A DNA stretch of 64,000 bases from an uncultured Spirochaetales bacterium (GTDB lineage: Bacteria; Spirochaetota; Spirochaetia; Sphaerochaetales; Sphaerochaetaceae): assembly GCA_949285905.1 (NCBI GenBank), contig CASDZV010000048.1, forward strand, positions 31,738 to 95,737, written 5' to 3'. The notes beneath the pieces were generated by a model, which worked only from the letters and a program-made list of their open reading frames with translations, did no database searches and was not told the origin of the DNA. This document shows positions 35,071 through 44,648 of this stretch, one piece after another (the first letter of the stretch is position 1; each line of letters begins with the position of its first letter). The translations under genes were made by a program, and so were the position numbers.

Positions 35071-36662
35071 GATATCTTATAAAGAATGGCGAGATTATTG
35101 ATGGAACAGGAAGGGCTGGGTATAAAGCGGATCTTCTGATTGAAGATGGGAAAATCTGTGAGATTGCCCCATCGGTTGCTGCAGCAAATGCAGAGATTAT
35201 CGATGCATCCGGCATGGTAGTGACTCCGGGCTTTATCGATATCCACAGACACTCGGATGTTGTTCCTTTCCGTGATAGCTCATATGGCGAGATTGAGCTT
35301 TGTCAGGGTATCACGACTGTTATTGTCGGAAACTGCGGTCTTTCTCCAGCTCCTGCTCCTGATTCTGTCCGCAGGCAGCTTTATGATTATCTTGAACCGG
35401 TTATAGGAGAAGTCCCTGATGGCCTTGCTTTCAGGTCGTTTCATGATTATCGGGAGGCTATGCAGAGAGAGAAGCTTCCTCTTAATATGGGTTTCCTTGC
35501 CGGAGTTGATTCAATCAAGGCTGCTGTGAAAGGATTCAATTCTACTCCTTATACGGAAGAAGAACTTGTGAAAGCATCTCAGTACGTCAGAGAAGCTATG
35601 GAAGAAGGCGCTTTCGGAGGTTCACTTGGTATTATGTACCTTCCAGAGTGCTACTCCACAGAAGATGAGATTGCATATGTGGTCAAGCCTATCTCGGAAT
35701 ATGGCGGAATACTCTCCACTCATATAAGAGGTGAGGGCGATAGTCTTGTGGAGTCAGTCAATGAAGTCATCAACATCGCAAGGAAATCCGGTGTCAGGCT
35801 GAATATCAGCCATTTCAAGGCAACAGGCATAAGGAACTGGAATAAGCTGATTTATGACGCCATTGAAGCTATAGAGAATGCCCGACATCAAGGATTCCCT
35901 GTCACTGTGGATTTCTATCCATATGACGGAGGGTCGACAACACTGCAGTCTCTGATACCACCTTCGGTTATGGAGAGCGATCCAGACACGACGCTGAGGA
36001 TGCTTGCGACAGAGGGCGGGAAAAGGCGCTTTGTCTCAGCAGTGAATGGTCCCACACCAGGCTGGGACAATATGGCTGAAAGCATCGGATGGGACAGAAT
36101 TCTGATCTGCAGTGTGTCTCTTGCAGAGAACCGATACATGCAGGGCAGGGATATCAAGTCGCTCTCTGAGGAGCTGGGGTACTCGGATCCGGCAGAGTTC
36201 GCATGCGATCTTTATGTCAAAGAGAAAGGCAAAGTCGGAATCATTGTTCTCAGCATGTCTGAAAAAGATGTTGAGGCTGTCGCGAAACTGCCATACTCAG
36301 CGCTCATTTCAGATTCTCTTTACGGCGGTGGTAATCCACATCCGCGCCTCTTCGGATCATTCCCGCGTTTTCTGCGTGTTTTTGCAAGAGAGAGAAATAT
36401 CCTCTCGTATGAAGAAGCTGTAATGAAGATGACAAAGCTTCCTGCAGAAAGAATGGGGCTGAAGGAGCGGGGTGTTCTGGACAAAGGCAGAATTGCAGAT
36501 GTCCTCGTCTTTTCCAAGGAGAAGTTCATCGATAATGCAGATTACTCCGGCAGGAACGGGATGGCGACAGGAATGGAATATGTCTTTGTCTCTGGATTCC
36601 CTGTAATCCGGAATGGTGAATTGTTAAATCGCGAACAGGGTTCGTTCCTGCTCAGAAAATAA
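35067..36662 (+). CDS. N-acyl-D-amino-acid deacylase (amidohydrolase)
   Basis: Zinc-dependent enzyme releasing free D-amino acids from N-acyl-D-amino acids. 531 residues, amidohydrolase fold. Metal ligands His60 and His62 in 'GFIDIHRHSD', then 'GNCGLSPAP', 'STHIRGEGDSL' and 'NISHFKATG'. Its product would feed the preceding D-amino-acid PLP enzyme. Dipeptidase or dihydropyrimidinase-like activity is less likely because 'ANxxYxL'-type motifs are absent and length and motifs match D-aminoacylase. Confidence 0.88.
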   Translation: MRYLIKNGEIIDGTGRAGYKADLLIEDGKICEIAPSVAAANAEIIDASGMVVTPGFIDIHRHSDVVPFRDSSYGEIELCQGITTVIVGNCGLSPAPAPDSVRRQLYDYLEPVIGEVPDGLAFRSFHDYREAMQREKLPLNMGFLAGVDSIKAAVKGFNSTPYTEEELVKASQYVREAMEEGAFGGSLGIMYLPECYSTEDEIAYVVKPISEYGGILSTHIRGEGDSLVESVNEVINIARKSGVRLNISHFKATGIRNWNKLIYDAIEAIENARHQGFPVTVDFYPYDGGSTTLQSLIPPSVMESDPDTTLRMLATEGGKRRFVSAVNGPTPGWDNMAESIGWDRILICSVSLAENRYMQGRDIKSLSEELGYSDPAEFACDLYVKEKGKVGIIVLSMSEKDVEAVAKLPYSALISDSLYGGGNPHPRLFGSFPRFLRVFARERNILSYEEAVMKMTKLPAERMGLKERGVLDKGRIADVLVFSKEKFIDNADYSGRNGMATGMEYVFVSGFPVIRNGELLNREQGSFLLRK

Positions 36663-36677
36663 ATAAGGAGAAATATT

Positions 36678-37136
36678 ATGGATGTTTATCAGAAGCTTGA
36701 AGAAATGGGTCTGAAGCTGCCAAAAGCACCTCAGAAGGGCGGTGTTTATTCACCATGTGTTGTTTTCAACGGAAATCTTGTTTATGTATCAGGATGCGGT
36801 CCTGCTATCGGAGATAAGACATATACAGGCAAGCTTGGAGCTGAGTATGCACTTGAGAAGGGTCAGGAAGCTGCCCGCGATGCAATGCTCAATGTCCTTG
36901 CAGTGCTCAACGATTATGTAGGAGATCTCAACAAGATCAAGCCTGTGAAGATTATCACATTCGTTGCATCCAAGGATGATTTCTACCAGCAGCCTGCTGT
37001 TGCAAATGGTGGCAGTGAGCTTCTTGCAGCACTCTATGGTGCCGAAAATGTTCCAGCACGTTCTGCTATCGGTCTCAATGTCCTTCCAGGAAATATCCCG
37101 GTGGAGACAGAAGGTCTTTTCGAGATTCTGAAATAA
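36678..37136 (+). CDS. RidA/YjgF family protein, long subfamily
   Basis: 152-residue member of the reactive-intermediate deaminase superfamily with an N-terminal extension ('MDVYQKLEEMGLKLPKAP'). The catalytic-type Arg is present in 'PARSAIGLNVLPG'. RidA proteins hydrolyse enamine/imine products of PLP dehydratases, so its position two genes after a D-serine dehydratase-like enzyme is functionally sensible. AAGGAG precedes the ATG. Confidence 0.88.
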   Translation: MDVYQKLEEMGLKLPKAPQKGGVYSPCVVFNGNLVYVSGCGPAIGDKTYTGKLGAEYALEKGQEAARDAMLNVLAVLNDYVGDLNKIKPVKIITFVASKDDFYQQPAVANGGSELLAALYGAENVPARSAIGLNVLPGNIPVETEGLFEILK

Positions 37137-37153
37137 AATAATGGAGCTGTAGG

Positions 37154-39517
37154 ATGAGAGAGCCTCTGAGAAAGCAGATTGATCAGTCATTTTTCCTTCA
37201 CTTTCCGCTGAAGGCAGATGATACGAAGAGTATTGACTATAAGAATATTCATAAAGTCGTCGAAAAACGTCTTTCTGTCTGGAATGGTATGGACTCTGGT
37301 GTATGGAAAGCTGAGGGAGAAGGGGAAACCGAGTTCTCTGATTCTGGAAAGCTGAAGGTTCATACATATCCTACAGCTTCAGCATGGCCTGAGACAGAGG
37401 CCAGGGCAGTTGATGCTGTCAATGGTTCATATGCCACGTTCGGCAGCTATATACTGACACTCACTCTGGGGAATATCGATACATCGGAATATAACAGGAT
37501 CCGTTTCCTGATCAAACCGGAGTGCCATGGGCAGCATAGTCCTATCGTGCGCGTCGGTTTCACTAATGATGGGTGTATCAAGATTCCTGACAGGTATTCC
37601 CGTGAGGGTTTCAATGCGCTCAATCTTATTAATAATGAATGGAATGAGTGCATCTGGGAAATTGATGGGATTGCGCATGATGCAATGCGTGAGATTTCTT
37701 TCAACTTCCACCGGTATGGCAAAGAAGTGACAACAGGTTCCGACCTCTGGTTCGAACTTGATGGCATTGAGCTTCAGAAGGCAGAACCTAATGTCGTCAT
37801 TGGCTGGGAATGCAAGGAAAATACAGCTGTATTCTCCACATCTGGTTACCTTCTCAACGGTCCGAAGACCGCTATCGCGAATACTTCTCTGGATACATTC
37901 TCGCTTAAAGATGAAGATGGGAATACTGTCTATTCAGGGGATATCAGGAAGATAAATAACAGCCGTGGCGAGTTCTCTGTTCTCGATTTCACACCATTCA
38001 GTGTTCCAGGCGTTTACCAGATAGTGCTCGGTGACTGGAGGAGCACATTCTTTGAAATCAGCGACGAGGCGCTTGACGGAGCGCTATGGAAACTTCTGAA
38101 TTTCCTCTTCTGTGAGCGTTGCGGTTATCCTGTTCCCGGCAAGCATGGTACATGCCATCAGGATGTTTATGCAGTTCTTGGCGAAGAGAAGATTCCATTC
38201 ACAGGAGGCTGGCACGATGCTGCTGATGTCTCACAGCAGACTGTGCAGAGTGCGGAAATCCTCGATTCTCTCATGACAGCAACTCCTCGTCTGACTGGCA
38301 AGGAGATGCATCTGGCTGACAGAATAGCGGAAGAAGCATACTGGGCAATGGATTTTGTTCTCCGCATGGATCTTGGAGATGGTCGCATTGTAACGAATTC
38401 AGCAATCCGCAGATGGACAGACAACCATATCGGCAATATGGATGATGATCCGACTGTAGATGTGAGATCCAATCCTCTTGATGGTTTCATTATCTCAGCC
38501 GTTGAAGCTCATGGAGCTGAGTATTTCGCCTCAATCGACAATGAAGTTGTATGGAAGTGCCGTGATAACGCTGTCAGGCTTTTCCGCATAGCATGGCAGA
38601 ATTTCATTGAAAATGGACTTGAAGAACCTCATCCTCTTGAATATACGACAACAGGAAGTCTGTCGCAGTATTATGCTGCAGCTGCTATTGCCTCTTCCAG
38701 ACTGTATACGATAACAGGTGATAAGTGGTTTGCTGATATTGCCTCGGAGAGCATTGATTACGTGCTGAAGTGCCAGGAAGCAGGTGATAAAGCGCCACTG
38801 AGAGGTTTCTTCTACCGTGATGATACAAAGAGCGCAATCGTGCATTTCTCTCACCAGTCCAGGGACTATATCTTTGCTATGGCGCTTGATGAGGCATGCC
38901 ATGCTCTGAAATCCTGCTGTGATGTGTCGAAGTGGGAGGCCTCTCTCCGTCTTCATGGTGAGTATTTCAAGAGCCTTATGCAGTATACGGCGCCTTATGG
39001 TATGATTCCTGCTGGTTTATTCCACGTAAGTGAAGCTGGCGATGAGGAAACATTCATCCGTTCGCACAGAAATGTGAAGCTTGCAAACGAGAGAGATAAC
39101 TACATCAGGCAGCTGGAGAATGGTATAAGTCTCGGAGGCGGATATTTCATCAAAGCATTCCCTGTATGGTTCTCATTCAGAGGAAATTCCGCAATACATC
39201 TTGCTATGGGTAAGGCAGCTTCCATCATCGGCCGCTATTTTGGCGATGAGGAGCTTAAAGGTATTGCAATGGAGCAGCTTTACTGGACACTTGGTAAAAA
39301 TCCATTTGGACAGAGCCTTATTTATGGTGAAGGTGAAAATTATGGCCGGAACTATTCTGCATTCCTCGGTGAGACAGTCGGGGAGATACCAGTTGGTGTG
39401 CAGACAAGGGGAAATGAGGATGTGCCATATTGGCCACCGGCATGTGTAGCCACATATAGGGAAATCTGGACAACCCCTGTTGGGAAATGGTTCTGGATAG
39501 CTTCAGATATTCTTTAA
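37154..39517 (+). CDS. Intracellular glycoside hydrolase family 9 enzyme
   Basis: 787 residues without a signal peptide. Residues about 1-210 form a beta-rich carbohydrate-binding-like region, about 215-305 the Ig-like domain usual before GH9, and about 310-787 the (alpha/alpha)6 barrel. The catalytic base region reads 'GGWHDAADV' (Asp355, Asp358) instead of the common DAGD, and Glu770 in 'ATYREIWTTP' is the probable acid. Most GH9 proteins are secreted cellulases; a cytoplasmic form suggests an exo-beta-glycosidase acting on imported oligosaccharides. Exact specificity is unknown. Confidence 0.85.
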   Translation: MREPLRKQIDQSFFLHFPLKADDTKSIDYKNIHKVVEKRLSVWNGMDSGVWKAEGEGETEFSDSGKLKVHTYPTASAWPETEARAVDAVNGSYATFGSYILTLTLGNIDTSEYNRIRFLIKPECHGQHSPIVRVGFTNDGCIKIPDRYSREGFNALNLINNEWNECIWEIDGIAHDAMREISFNFHRYGKEVTTGSDLWFELDGIELQKAEPNVVIGWECKENTAVFSTSGYLLNGPKTAIANTSLDTFSLKDEDGNTVYSGDIRKINNSRGEFSVLDFTPFSVPGVYQIVLGDWRSTFFEISDEALDGALWKLLNFLFCERCGYPVPGKHGTCHQDVYAVLGEEKIPFTGGWHDAADVSQQTVQSAEILDSLMTATPRLTGKEMHLADRIAEEAYWAMDFVLRMDLGDGRIVTNSAIRRWTDNHIGNMDDDPTVDVRSNPLDGFIISAVEAHGAEYFASIDNEVVWKCRDNAVRLFRIAWQNFIENGLEEPHPLEYTTTGSLSQYYAAAAIASSRLYTITGDKWFADIASESIDYVLKCQEAGDKAPLRGFFYRDDTKSAIVHFSHQSRDYIFAMALDEACHALKSCCDVSKWEASLRLHGEYFKSLMQYTAPYGMIPAGLFHVSEAGDEETFIRSHRNVKLANERDNYIRQLENGISLGGGYFIKAFPVWFSFRGNSAIHLAMGKAASIIGRYFGDEELKGIAMEQLYWTLGKNPFGQSLIYGEGENYGRNYSAFLGETVGEIPVGVQTRGNEDVPYWPPACVATYREIWTTPVGKWFWIASDIL

Positions 39518-39527
39518 GGAAACAGAA

Positions 39528-41612
39528 ATGAACAGAGCAAAAGCACGTAAAAGAGCAGAAGAACTTGTCAGCAAGATGACTCTTGAAGAGAGAGCATCGC
39601 AGCTTCTGAATGAATCACCTGCCATCGAAAGGCTTGGTATTCCTGAGTATAACTGGTGGAACGAGGCACTTCATGGTGTCGCCAGAGAGGGTGTTGCTAC
39701 TGTATTCCCACAGGCTATCGGGCTTGCATCTGCGTTCGATACAGAGCTGATGACAGAAATCGGAGATATCATAGCACTCGAGGGACGCGTCAAGTACAAC
39801 GAGGCTCGTCATCACAATGACCGCGATATCTACAAAGGCCTCACATTCTGGTCGCCTAATATCAATATATTCAGAGATCCGAGATGGAGCCGGGGACAGG
39901 AGACATATGGAGAGGATCCGTATCTTACAGCGCGCCTTGGTGTAGCGTTTGTCAAGGCTCTTCAGGGGGATGGAGAGGTGATGAAAGCCGCAGCCTGCGC
40001 AAAGCATTTCGCTGCACACAGCGGACCTGAGAAGCTGAGGCATGAATTCAATGCCATTGTCTCCAAGAAAGATCTTTTTGAGACATATCTTCCCGCTTTT
40101 GAAGCGCTTGTGCGGGAAGCCCATGTTGAGGCAGTGATGGGTGGCTATAGCCGCACAAATGGAGAACCTTGCTGTGCGCACAGCTTCCTCATGAAAAAAC
40201 TGCTGCGTGAGAGATGGGGTTTTGAGGGGCACTTTGTCTCTGACTGTGCCGCTATCAAGGACTTTCATATGCACCACAAGATTACGAAGTGCCCTGTTGA
40301 ATCTGCAGCGCTTGCTATTAACTCAGGCTGTGACCTTAACTGCGGATGCATGTATGAGAATCTTATTCCGGCATACAGGGTCGGTCTTGTTTCTGAGGAG
40401 ACAATAACTGAGTCCTGTATCCGGGTGATGACTACAAGGTTCCTTCTTGGAATGTTCGATGATGAGGATCCATGGAAGGACGTTCCATACTCAGTTGTTG
40501 AGCAGGAATCGCATCTTGCTGTATCTCTTCGTGCTGCTGAGGAAAGCATCGTGCTTCTTAAGAACAATGGAATCCTTCCTCTGGATAAGAACAAGATAAA
40601 GACCATAGGTGTCATCGGGCCGAACGCTAACAGCCGTGCAGTTCTTCTTGGCAACTATCATGGTACTCCTTCCAGATTCTGGACAGTCTCTGAGGGAATC
40701 CAGGAGGAGCTTAAAGATACAGAGACCCGCGTTTACTATTCAGATGGCTGCCATCTTGTCAATGAACGGGTTGAGGATCTCACACGTCCTGATGACAGAC
40801 TCAGCGAAGCCCTGACTGTCGCAGAGAATAGCGATGTTGTTATTCTCTGTCTGGGGCTGGATGAGACGGTGGAGGCAGAAGAGTCCGACAAGGAAAGCAT
40901 CATGCTTCCTCCTCATCAGAGAAAACTTTTTGAAGCGCTTGTTGAGACAGGTACTCCGATTGTTCTTGTGCTGATGTCTGGCAGTGCTATGGATCTCAGG
41001 TATGCAGATGAGCATGCATCTGCTGTGATCAATGCATGGTATCCTGGTGCACTTGGTGGAAAGGCAATTGCTGATATTCTCTTTGGGAAAACAAGTCCAT
41101 CTGGAAAGCTTCCTGTTACGTTCTATTCCTCCGATGCAGATCTCCCTGATTATTGCGATTACTCCATGAAAGGCAGGACTTACAGGTATATTGAGAAAGA
41201 ACCGCTCTATCCATTCGGTTTTGGCCTTTCATATGCTTCTATCAGATACAGTGATATGAAACTTGGCTCATCTTCCATAAGAGAAGGAGAGGGACTTTCT
41301 GTCGAGGTCTGTGCTGCTAATTCTTCCAGCATCGCCTCCGATGATGTTGTACAGATCTACGTCAGGAGTGATTCTGAATTTGCTGTTCCTAATCATTCTC
41401 TCAAAGCATTCTGCCGCATTCATCTTGAAGCAAATGAGACGAAGACAGTGCGTCTTGATCTTTCTCCAGATTCTTTCTTCGATATAAATAATGATGGTGA
41501 GAAAGTTTTTGATGCGAAGAGTTTTGTGATCTCCGCTGGAAATGGCCAGCCTGATGAACGCAGCAGATCACTTGGTGTTTCATCTGTGTCTGCAGTAATC
41601 AAGGCAGAGTGA
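39528..41612 (+). CDS. Glycoside hydrolase family 3 beta-glycosidase
   Basis: 694 residues, no signal peptide. N-terminal TIM barrel with 'PNINIFRDPRWSRGQETYGED' region (about 112-132) and the nucleophile Asp239 in 'FVSDCAAI'; then the alpha/beta sandwich ('SIVLLKNNGILPL', 'PSGKLPVTFY') and a fibronectin-like C-terminal domain ('YPFGFGLSY'). The motif set matches beta-glucosidase/beta-xylosidase types rather than NagZ. Last gene of the operon, 10 bp after GH9 and followed by a terminator. Confidence 0.9.
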   Translation: MNRAKARKRAEELVSKMTLEERASQLLNESPAIERLGIPEYNWWNEALHGVAREGVATVFPQAIGLASAFDTELMTEIGDIIALEGRVKYNEARHHNDRDIYKGLTFWSPNINIFRDPRWSRGQETYGEDPYLTARLGVAFVKALQGDGEVMKAAACAKHFAAHSGPEKLRHEFNAIVSKKDLFETYLPAFEALVREAHVEAVMGGYSRTNGEPCCAHSFLMKKLLRERWGFEGHFVSDCAAIKDFHMHHKITKCPVESAALAINSGCDLNCGCMYENLIPAYRVGLVSEETITESCIRVMTTRFLLGMFDDEDPWKDVPYSVVEQESHLAVSLRAAEESIVLLKNNGILPLDKNKIKTIGVIGPNANSRAVLLGNYHGTPSRFWTVSEGIQEELKDTETRVYYSDGCHLVNERVEDLTRPDDRLSEALTVAENSDVVILCLGLDETVEAEESDKESIMLPPHQRKLFEALVETGTPIVLVLMSGSAMDLRYADEHASAVINAWYPGALGGKAIADILFGKTSPSGKLPVTFYSSDADLPDYCDYSMKGRTYRYIEKEPLYPFGFGLSYASIRYSDMKLGSSSIREGEGLSVEVCAANSSSIASDDVVQIYVRSDSEFAVPNHSLKAFCRIHLEANETKTVRLDLSPDSFFDINNDGEKVFDAKSFVISAGNGQPDERSRSLGVSSVSAVIKAE

Positions 41613-41655
41613 ACTGTAACCTCTTCAAATGAATCTGCAGAGAATGAGAATATCC

Positions 41656-41690
41656 GGCATATGTGTGATTTCCATATGCCAGATTTTTGT
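41656..41690 (+). terminator. Rho-independent terminator of the glycosidase operon
   Basis: GGCATATG / CATATGCC 8-bp stem with a 9-nt loop, then AGATTTTTG. Confidence 0.8.
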
Positions 41691-41778
41691 TTTCTTTTCA
41701 GACAGAATAAAACAAGCAAGCAAATAATTCATTGCATAATCGGATTGAAATTATTTTATTGTTTTTGTGACCCTTTGA

Positions 41779-41810
41779 TAAAAAAGGACCTGGCTTATGA
41801 CCAGATCCTT
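41779..41810 (-). terminator. Rho-independent terminator of fucO
   Basis: Minus strand AAGGATCTGG-TCATAAG-CCAGGTCCTT followed by TTTTAT, a 10-bp stem with one G-T pair, 9 bp after the gene's stop. Confidence 0.85.
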
Positions 41811-41818
41811 CAGCTTTC

Positions 41819-42967
41819 TCATTTCATGATTTTTCTGAAAAGTGTCTTGAAATCCTCGACAGAAGCTTCTTTCGGGTTTCCGGGAGCGCAAGCATCTGCG
41901 GCGGCACTCTTTGCAAGGAATTCGAGATCCTCTTCTTTTACAGCTTCGAGTTTCTCAGGGATACCTACATCCTTGGAAAGCTGTCTTACTGCGTCTACAG
42001 CAGCCTTGCGGTACTCGCTCTGTGACATTGCGTCAACATTTTTCACACCCATTGCCCTTGCGATTTCCCTGTACTTCTCACCAGTGGAGTCCTCATTGTA
42101 TTCCATGACAATCGGAAGCATCATAGCGCATGCAACTCCATGCGGTGTGTCATATACAGCACCAAGCGTGTGAGCCATGGAGTGAGCAATTCCCAGGCCT
42201 ACATTGGAAAATCCCATTCCTGCAATGTACTGGCCAAGAGCCATGTCCTTTCTGCCGTCTGCCTCTCCTTTGACTGCGGCTCTCAGCGAGCGTGAGATGA
42301 TCTCGATAGCCTTGAGGTGGAACATATCTGTCATTTCCCATGCAGCTTTTGTAGTGTATCCCTCGATGGCGTGTGTGAGCGCGTCCATGCCTGTAGATGC
42401 TGTCAGGCCTTTTGGCATTGTTGACATCATATCAGGATCGACAACTGCGATGATGGGCATGTCATGTGGATCGACACAGACGAATTTCCTCTTCTTCTGC
42501 ACATCTGTGATTACGTAGTTGATTGTTACCTCTGCCGCTGTTCCTGCTGTTGTAGGAACTGCGATAATCGGTGTGCATGGATTCTTCGTGGGGGCTGTGC
42601 CCTCAAGACTTCTCACATCTTCGAACTCAGGGTTCGCAATGATGATTCCGATAGCCTTGGCTGTATCCATCGAGCTGCCGCCACCGATTGCTACGATGCA
42701 GTCTGTACCCGCAGCTTTGAATGCCTCCACACCATGCTGGACATTCTCGATTGTCGGATTTGCCTTGATATCATCATAAAGTGTATACGGAATACCTGCA
42801 CCATCGAGGACGTCAGTCACTTTCTTCGTAACTCCGAATTTCACAAGATCCGGATCTGAGCATACGAATGCTTTCTTGAATCCTCTTGCTTTTATTTCTG
42901 TTGCGATTTCATTAATTGCTCCGCTTCCATGATAGGAAGTCTCGTTGAGCATGATTCTGTTTGGCAT
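41819..42967 (-). CDS. fucO: Iron-containing alcohol dehydrogenase, lactaldehyde reductase-like
   Basis: Group III NAD-dependent dehydrogenase of 382 residues. 'AIGGGSSMDTAKAIG' binds NAD; the metal ligands lie in 'MDALTHAIEGY', 'GIAHSMAHTLG' and 'TPHGVACAMM'. Long stretches ('PTTAGTAAEVTINYVITD', 'KRKFVCVDPHD', 'ALGQYIAGMGFSNVGLG') match Escherichia coli FucO closely as I recall it, which reduces lactaldehyde from fucose or rhamnose to 1,2-propanediol. No fucose genes are nearby. Start at 42967 is set by GGAGG 8 nt upstream and by the family N-terminus; 73 extra upstream residues in the open frame are excluded. Confidence 0.88.
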   Translation of the reverse strand: MPNRIMLNETSYHGSGAINEIATEIKARGFKKAFVCSDPDLVKFGVTKKVTDVLDGAGIPYTLYDDIKANPTIENVQHGVEAFKAAGTDCIVAIGGGSSMDTAKAIGIIIANPEFEDVRSLEGTAPTKNPCTPIIAVPTTAGTAAEVTINYVITDVQKKRKFVCVDPHDMPIIAVVDPDMMSTMPKGLTASTGMDALTHAIEGYTTKAAWEMTDMFHLKAIEIISRSLRAAVKGEADGRKDMALGQYIAGMGFSNVGLGIAHSMAHTLGAVYDTPHGVACAMMLPIVMEYNEDSTGEKYREIARAMGVKNVDAMSQSEYRKAAVDAVRQLSKDVGIPEKLEAVKEEDLEFLAKSAAADACAPGNPKEASVEDFKTLFRKIMK

Positions 42968-43034
42968 TGTTCTTCCTCCATAAATGAAGATAATAATGAA
43001 TTCAGAGAGGGGAAAGCTATCGTAGCTCATAATT

Positions 43035-44465
43035 ATGAAATGGAACGGAAATAATGGACTGGATGACAAGATAAAAAGATTTCTGCGAAACTTCTCGAAA
43101 AGAGAATATTCTGAGGCAGAAATCCTCGAAGCCGAGAAGAAAGCTGATTCAAAGTACAAGGATAAACTAGGGGAAATCTGGGACAATGCAAGACTTCTTT
43201 TCGAGATTGCAAAGCACCCTGCGCTCTGGGGAGCTCAGTATGCTGTGATGGCAACGCTTGCTGTCATTTATCTTGTGTCTCCTGTGGATGCTGTCCCTGA
43301 TTTCATACCTCTTGGAGGTCTTGCTGACGATATCGCAGTGATCGGATTCATCATAGCTTCTGTTATCAAGGGAATAAAATCATTCACGACAGAGAAGAAA
43401 CTTGAGCTCAGGGCATCTATTCCATCAGACCTCAGGTCTCTTTATGACAATCTGATGGGAATTACGGCAGATGAACCTGAAGAAGAGATCAGTTTCGATG
43501 ATCTGGAAGATTCTAAAGCATTCGACAACAGACTGAGCCAGTCTGCAAAGGAAAGAATATTAAAGCGGGCAGATAAGTATGGAAGGTGTTTCAAAGAACA
43601 CGATATCAGGAGGATTGATGATAATCTTGATTCCAAACGCAAGGGGCCTATAGCTGCTATATGGGACAAAGTGCTGTTCTTGTGGAAGTATTTCAGGGAG
43701 AACCATTCTGCATCCTATAATGTGATGATTGCCGGTGCTCTGCTTTATCTTCTTTCTCCTGTCGATGTAATCCCGGATATGATTCCTGTGATAGGGCTGG
43801 TTGATGATGCCTTTGCTATCAGTGTTGTTTACAATGCAATAAAAGATGCTGCCAGACCAGCTGCCAGGAAAATAGTGAAGAGCATTGCATCTAAAATCGA
43901 TCCTGTCATTGAGTGGGAAGTTCAGCAGTTTCTTGACCGTGTTCATTACAGACGTCTTTCCCTTTCGCTTTTCAATCTCATTCTCTATGTTTTTGCTCTT
44001 TTGTTTATTGTGTTTCCTCCGTTCGGCCTGCTGCCAAGCTGTGTTGTGAGTGCTGTTCTGCTTCTGCTGTCAACGGGATTGGCTATTTTCCGCTTTGTGA
44101 AAATTCTAACGAATAAGCATACAATTCCTTGCATGAGAATGGTCATAAAGGAAAAAAGCGTCAAAAGAGGGCTGGCTGAATATATAAGATCGCTTGGAAT
44201 AAAACCCGTGATTATTGGCGAGAAGGCAGTTGATAGATTTCTCTGTGCAGTGGGAGAGCCTGTCAACAAGCGTTTCCTTGACCGTTTTATCGATCATGCA
44301 TGGAAGCTCCTCAAGCGGGATATCATAAGATTCCTGGCAGTTGAGGCATGTATTGTTGCTGGATTCTTCATCGTCCGCCATGTTCTTCTCATGCAGGTAT
44401 CTGATTTGTCATTCCTGCAGATTGTCTTCTATCCATTTATCGTGATATACAAGGCTTTCGTCTGA
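43035..44465 (+). CDS. Membrane protein with two DUF1232 (YkvA) domains
   Basis: 476 residues. Two copies of the DUF1232 motif are present: 'LVSPVDAVPDFIPLGGLADD' near residue 79 and 'LLSPVDVIPDMIPVIGLVDD' near 239, showing an internal duplication. Hydrophobic segments at about 310-355 and near the C-terminus suggest membrane anchoring. DUF1232 has no established function. The gene is divergent from fucO, and I see neither a Shine-Dalgarno site nor a -10 at the leaderless distance before its ATG. Confidence 0.8.
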   Translation: MKWNGNNGLDDKIKRFLRNFSKREYSEAEILEAEKKADSKYKDKLGEIWDNARLLFEIAKHPALWGAQYAVMATLAVIYLVSPVDAVPDFIPLGGLADDIAVIGFIIASVIKGIKSFTTEKKLELRASIPSDLRSLYDNLMGITADEPEEEISFDDLEDSKAFDNRLSQSAKERILKRADKYGRCFKEHDIRRIDDNLDSKRKGPIAAIWDKVLFLWKYFRENHSASYNVMIAGALLYLLSPVDVIPDMIPVIGLVDDAFAISVVYNAIKDAARPAARKIVKSIASKIDPVIEWEVQQFLDRVHYRRLSLSLFNLILYVFALLFIVFPPFGLLPSCVVSAVLLLLSTGLAIFRFVKILTNKHTIPCMRMVIKEKSVKRGLAEYIRSLGIKPVIIGEKAVDRFLCAVGEPVNKRFLDRFIDHAWKLLKRDIIRFLAVEACIVAGFFIVRHVLLMQVSDLSFLQIVFYPFIVIYKAFV

Positions 44466-44648
44466 TTTTTCAAGACCGCTGCCCCTGCCCATGCTGCTGA
44501 GGATGTTCTGGATATCTCCAAGCGGCAGCCCCGAGCATTCTGCAATAGTGGAAAGTGAAAAATCCGGAAATATATGGAATGCTGCATGCACGAATATTGT
44601 AGACAGCACCACATCCTTTCTGATATCCTACGCTATCGGAGGCAAGGG

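Noticed and set aside
41661..42173. 170-codon plus-strand ORF after the GH3 gene
   Set aside because: It runs antisense through the terminators and the fucO coding region, and has no start signal or recognisable domain.
42968..43186. Longer N-terminus for the FucO-like protein
   Set aside because: The extra 73 codons overlap the divergent DUF1232 gene, and the family start has a good GGAGG site.
44600..44629. Promoter TAGACA-18-TATCCT before the pyr leader
   Set aside because: It would start transcription almost on the leader's Shine-Dalgarno sequence, and the -10 is weak; the true pyr promoter was not identified.
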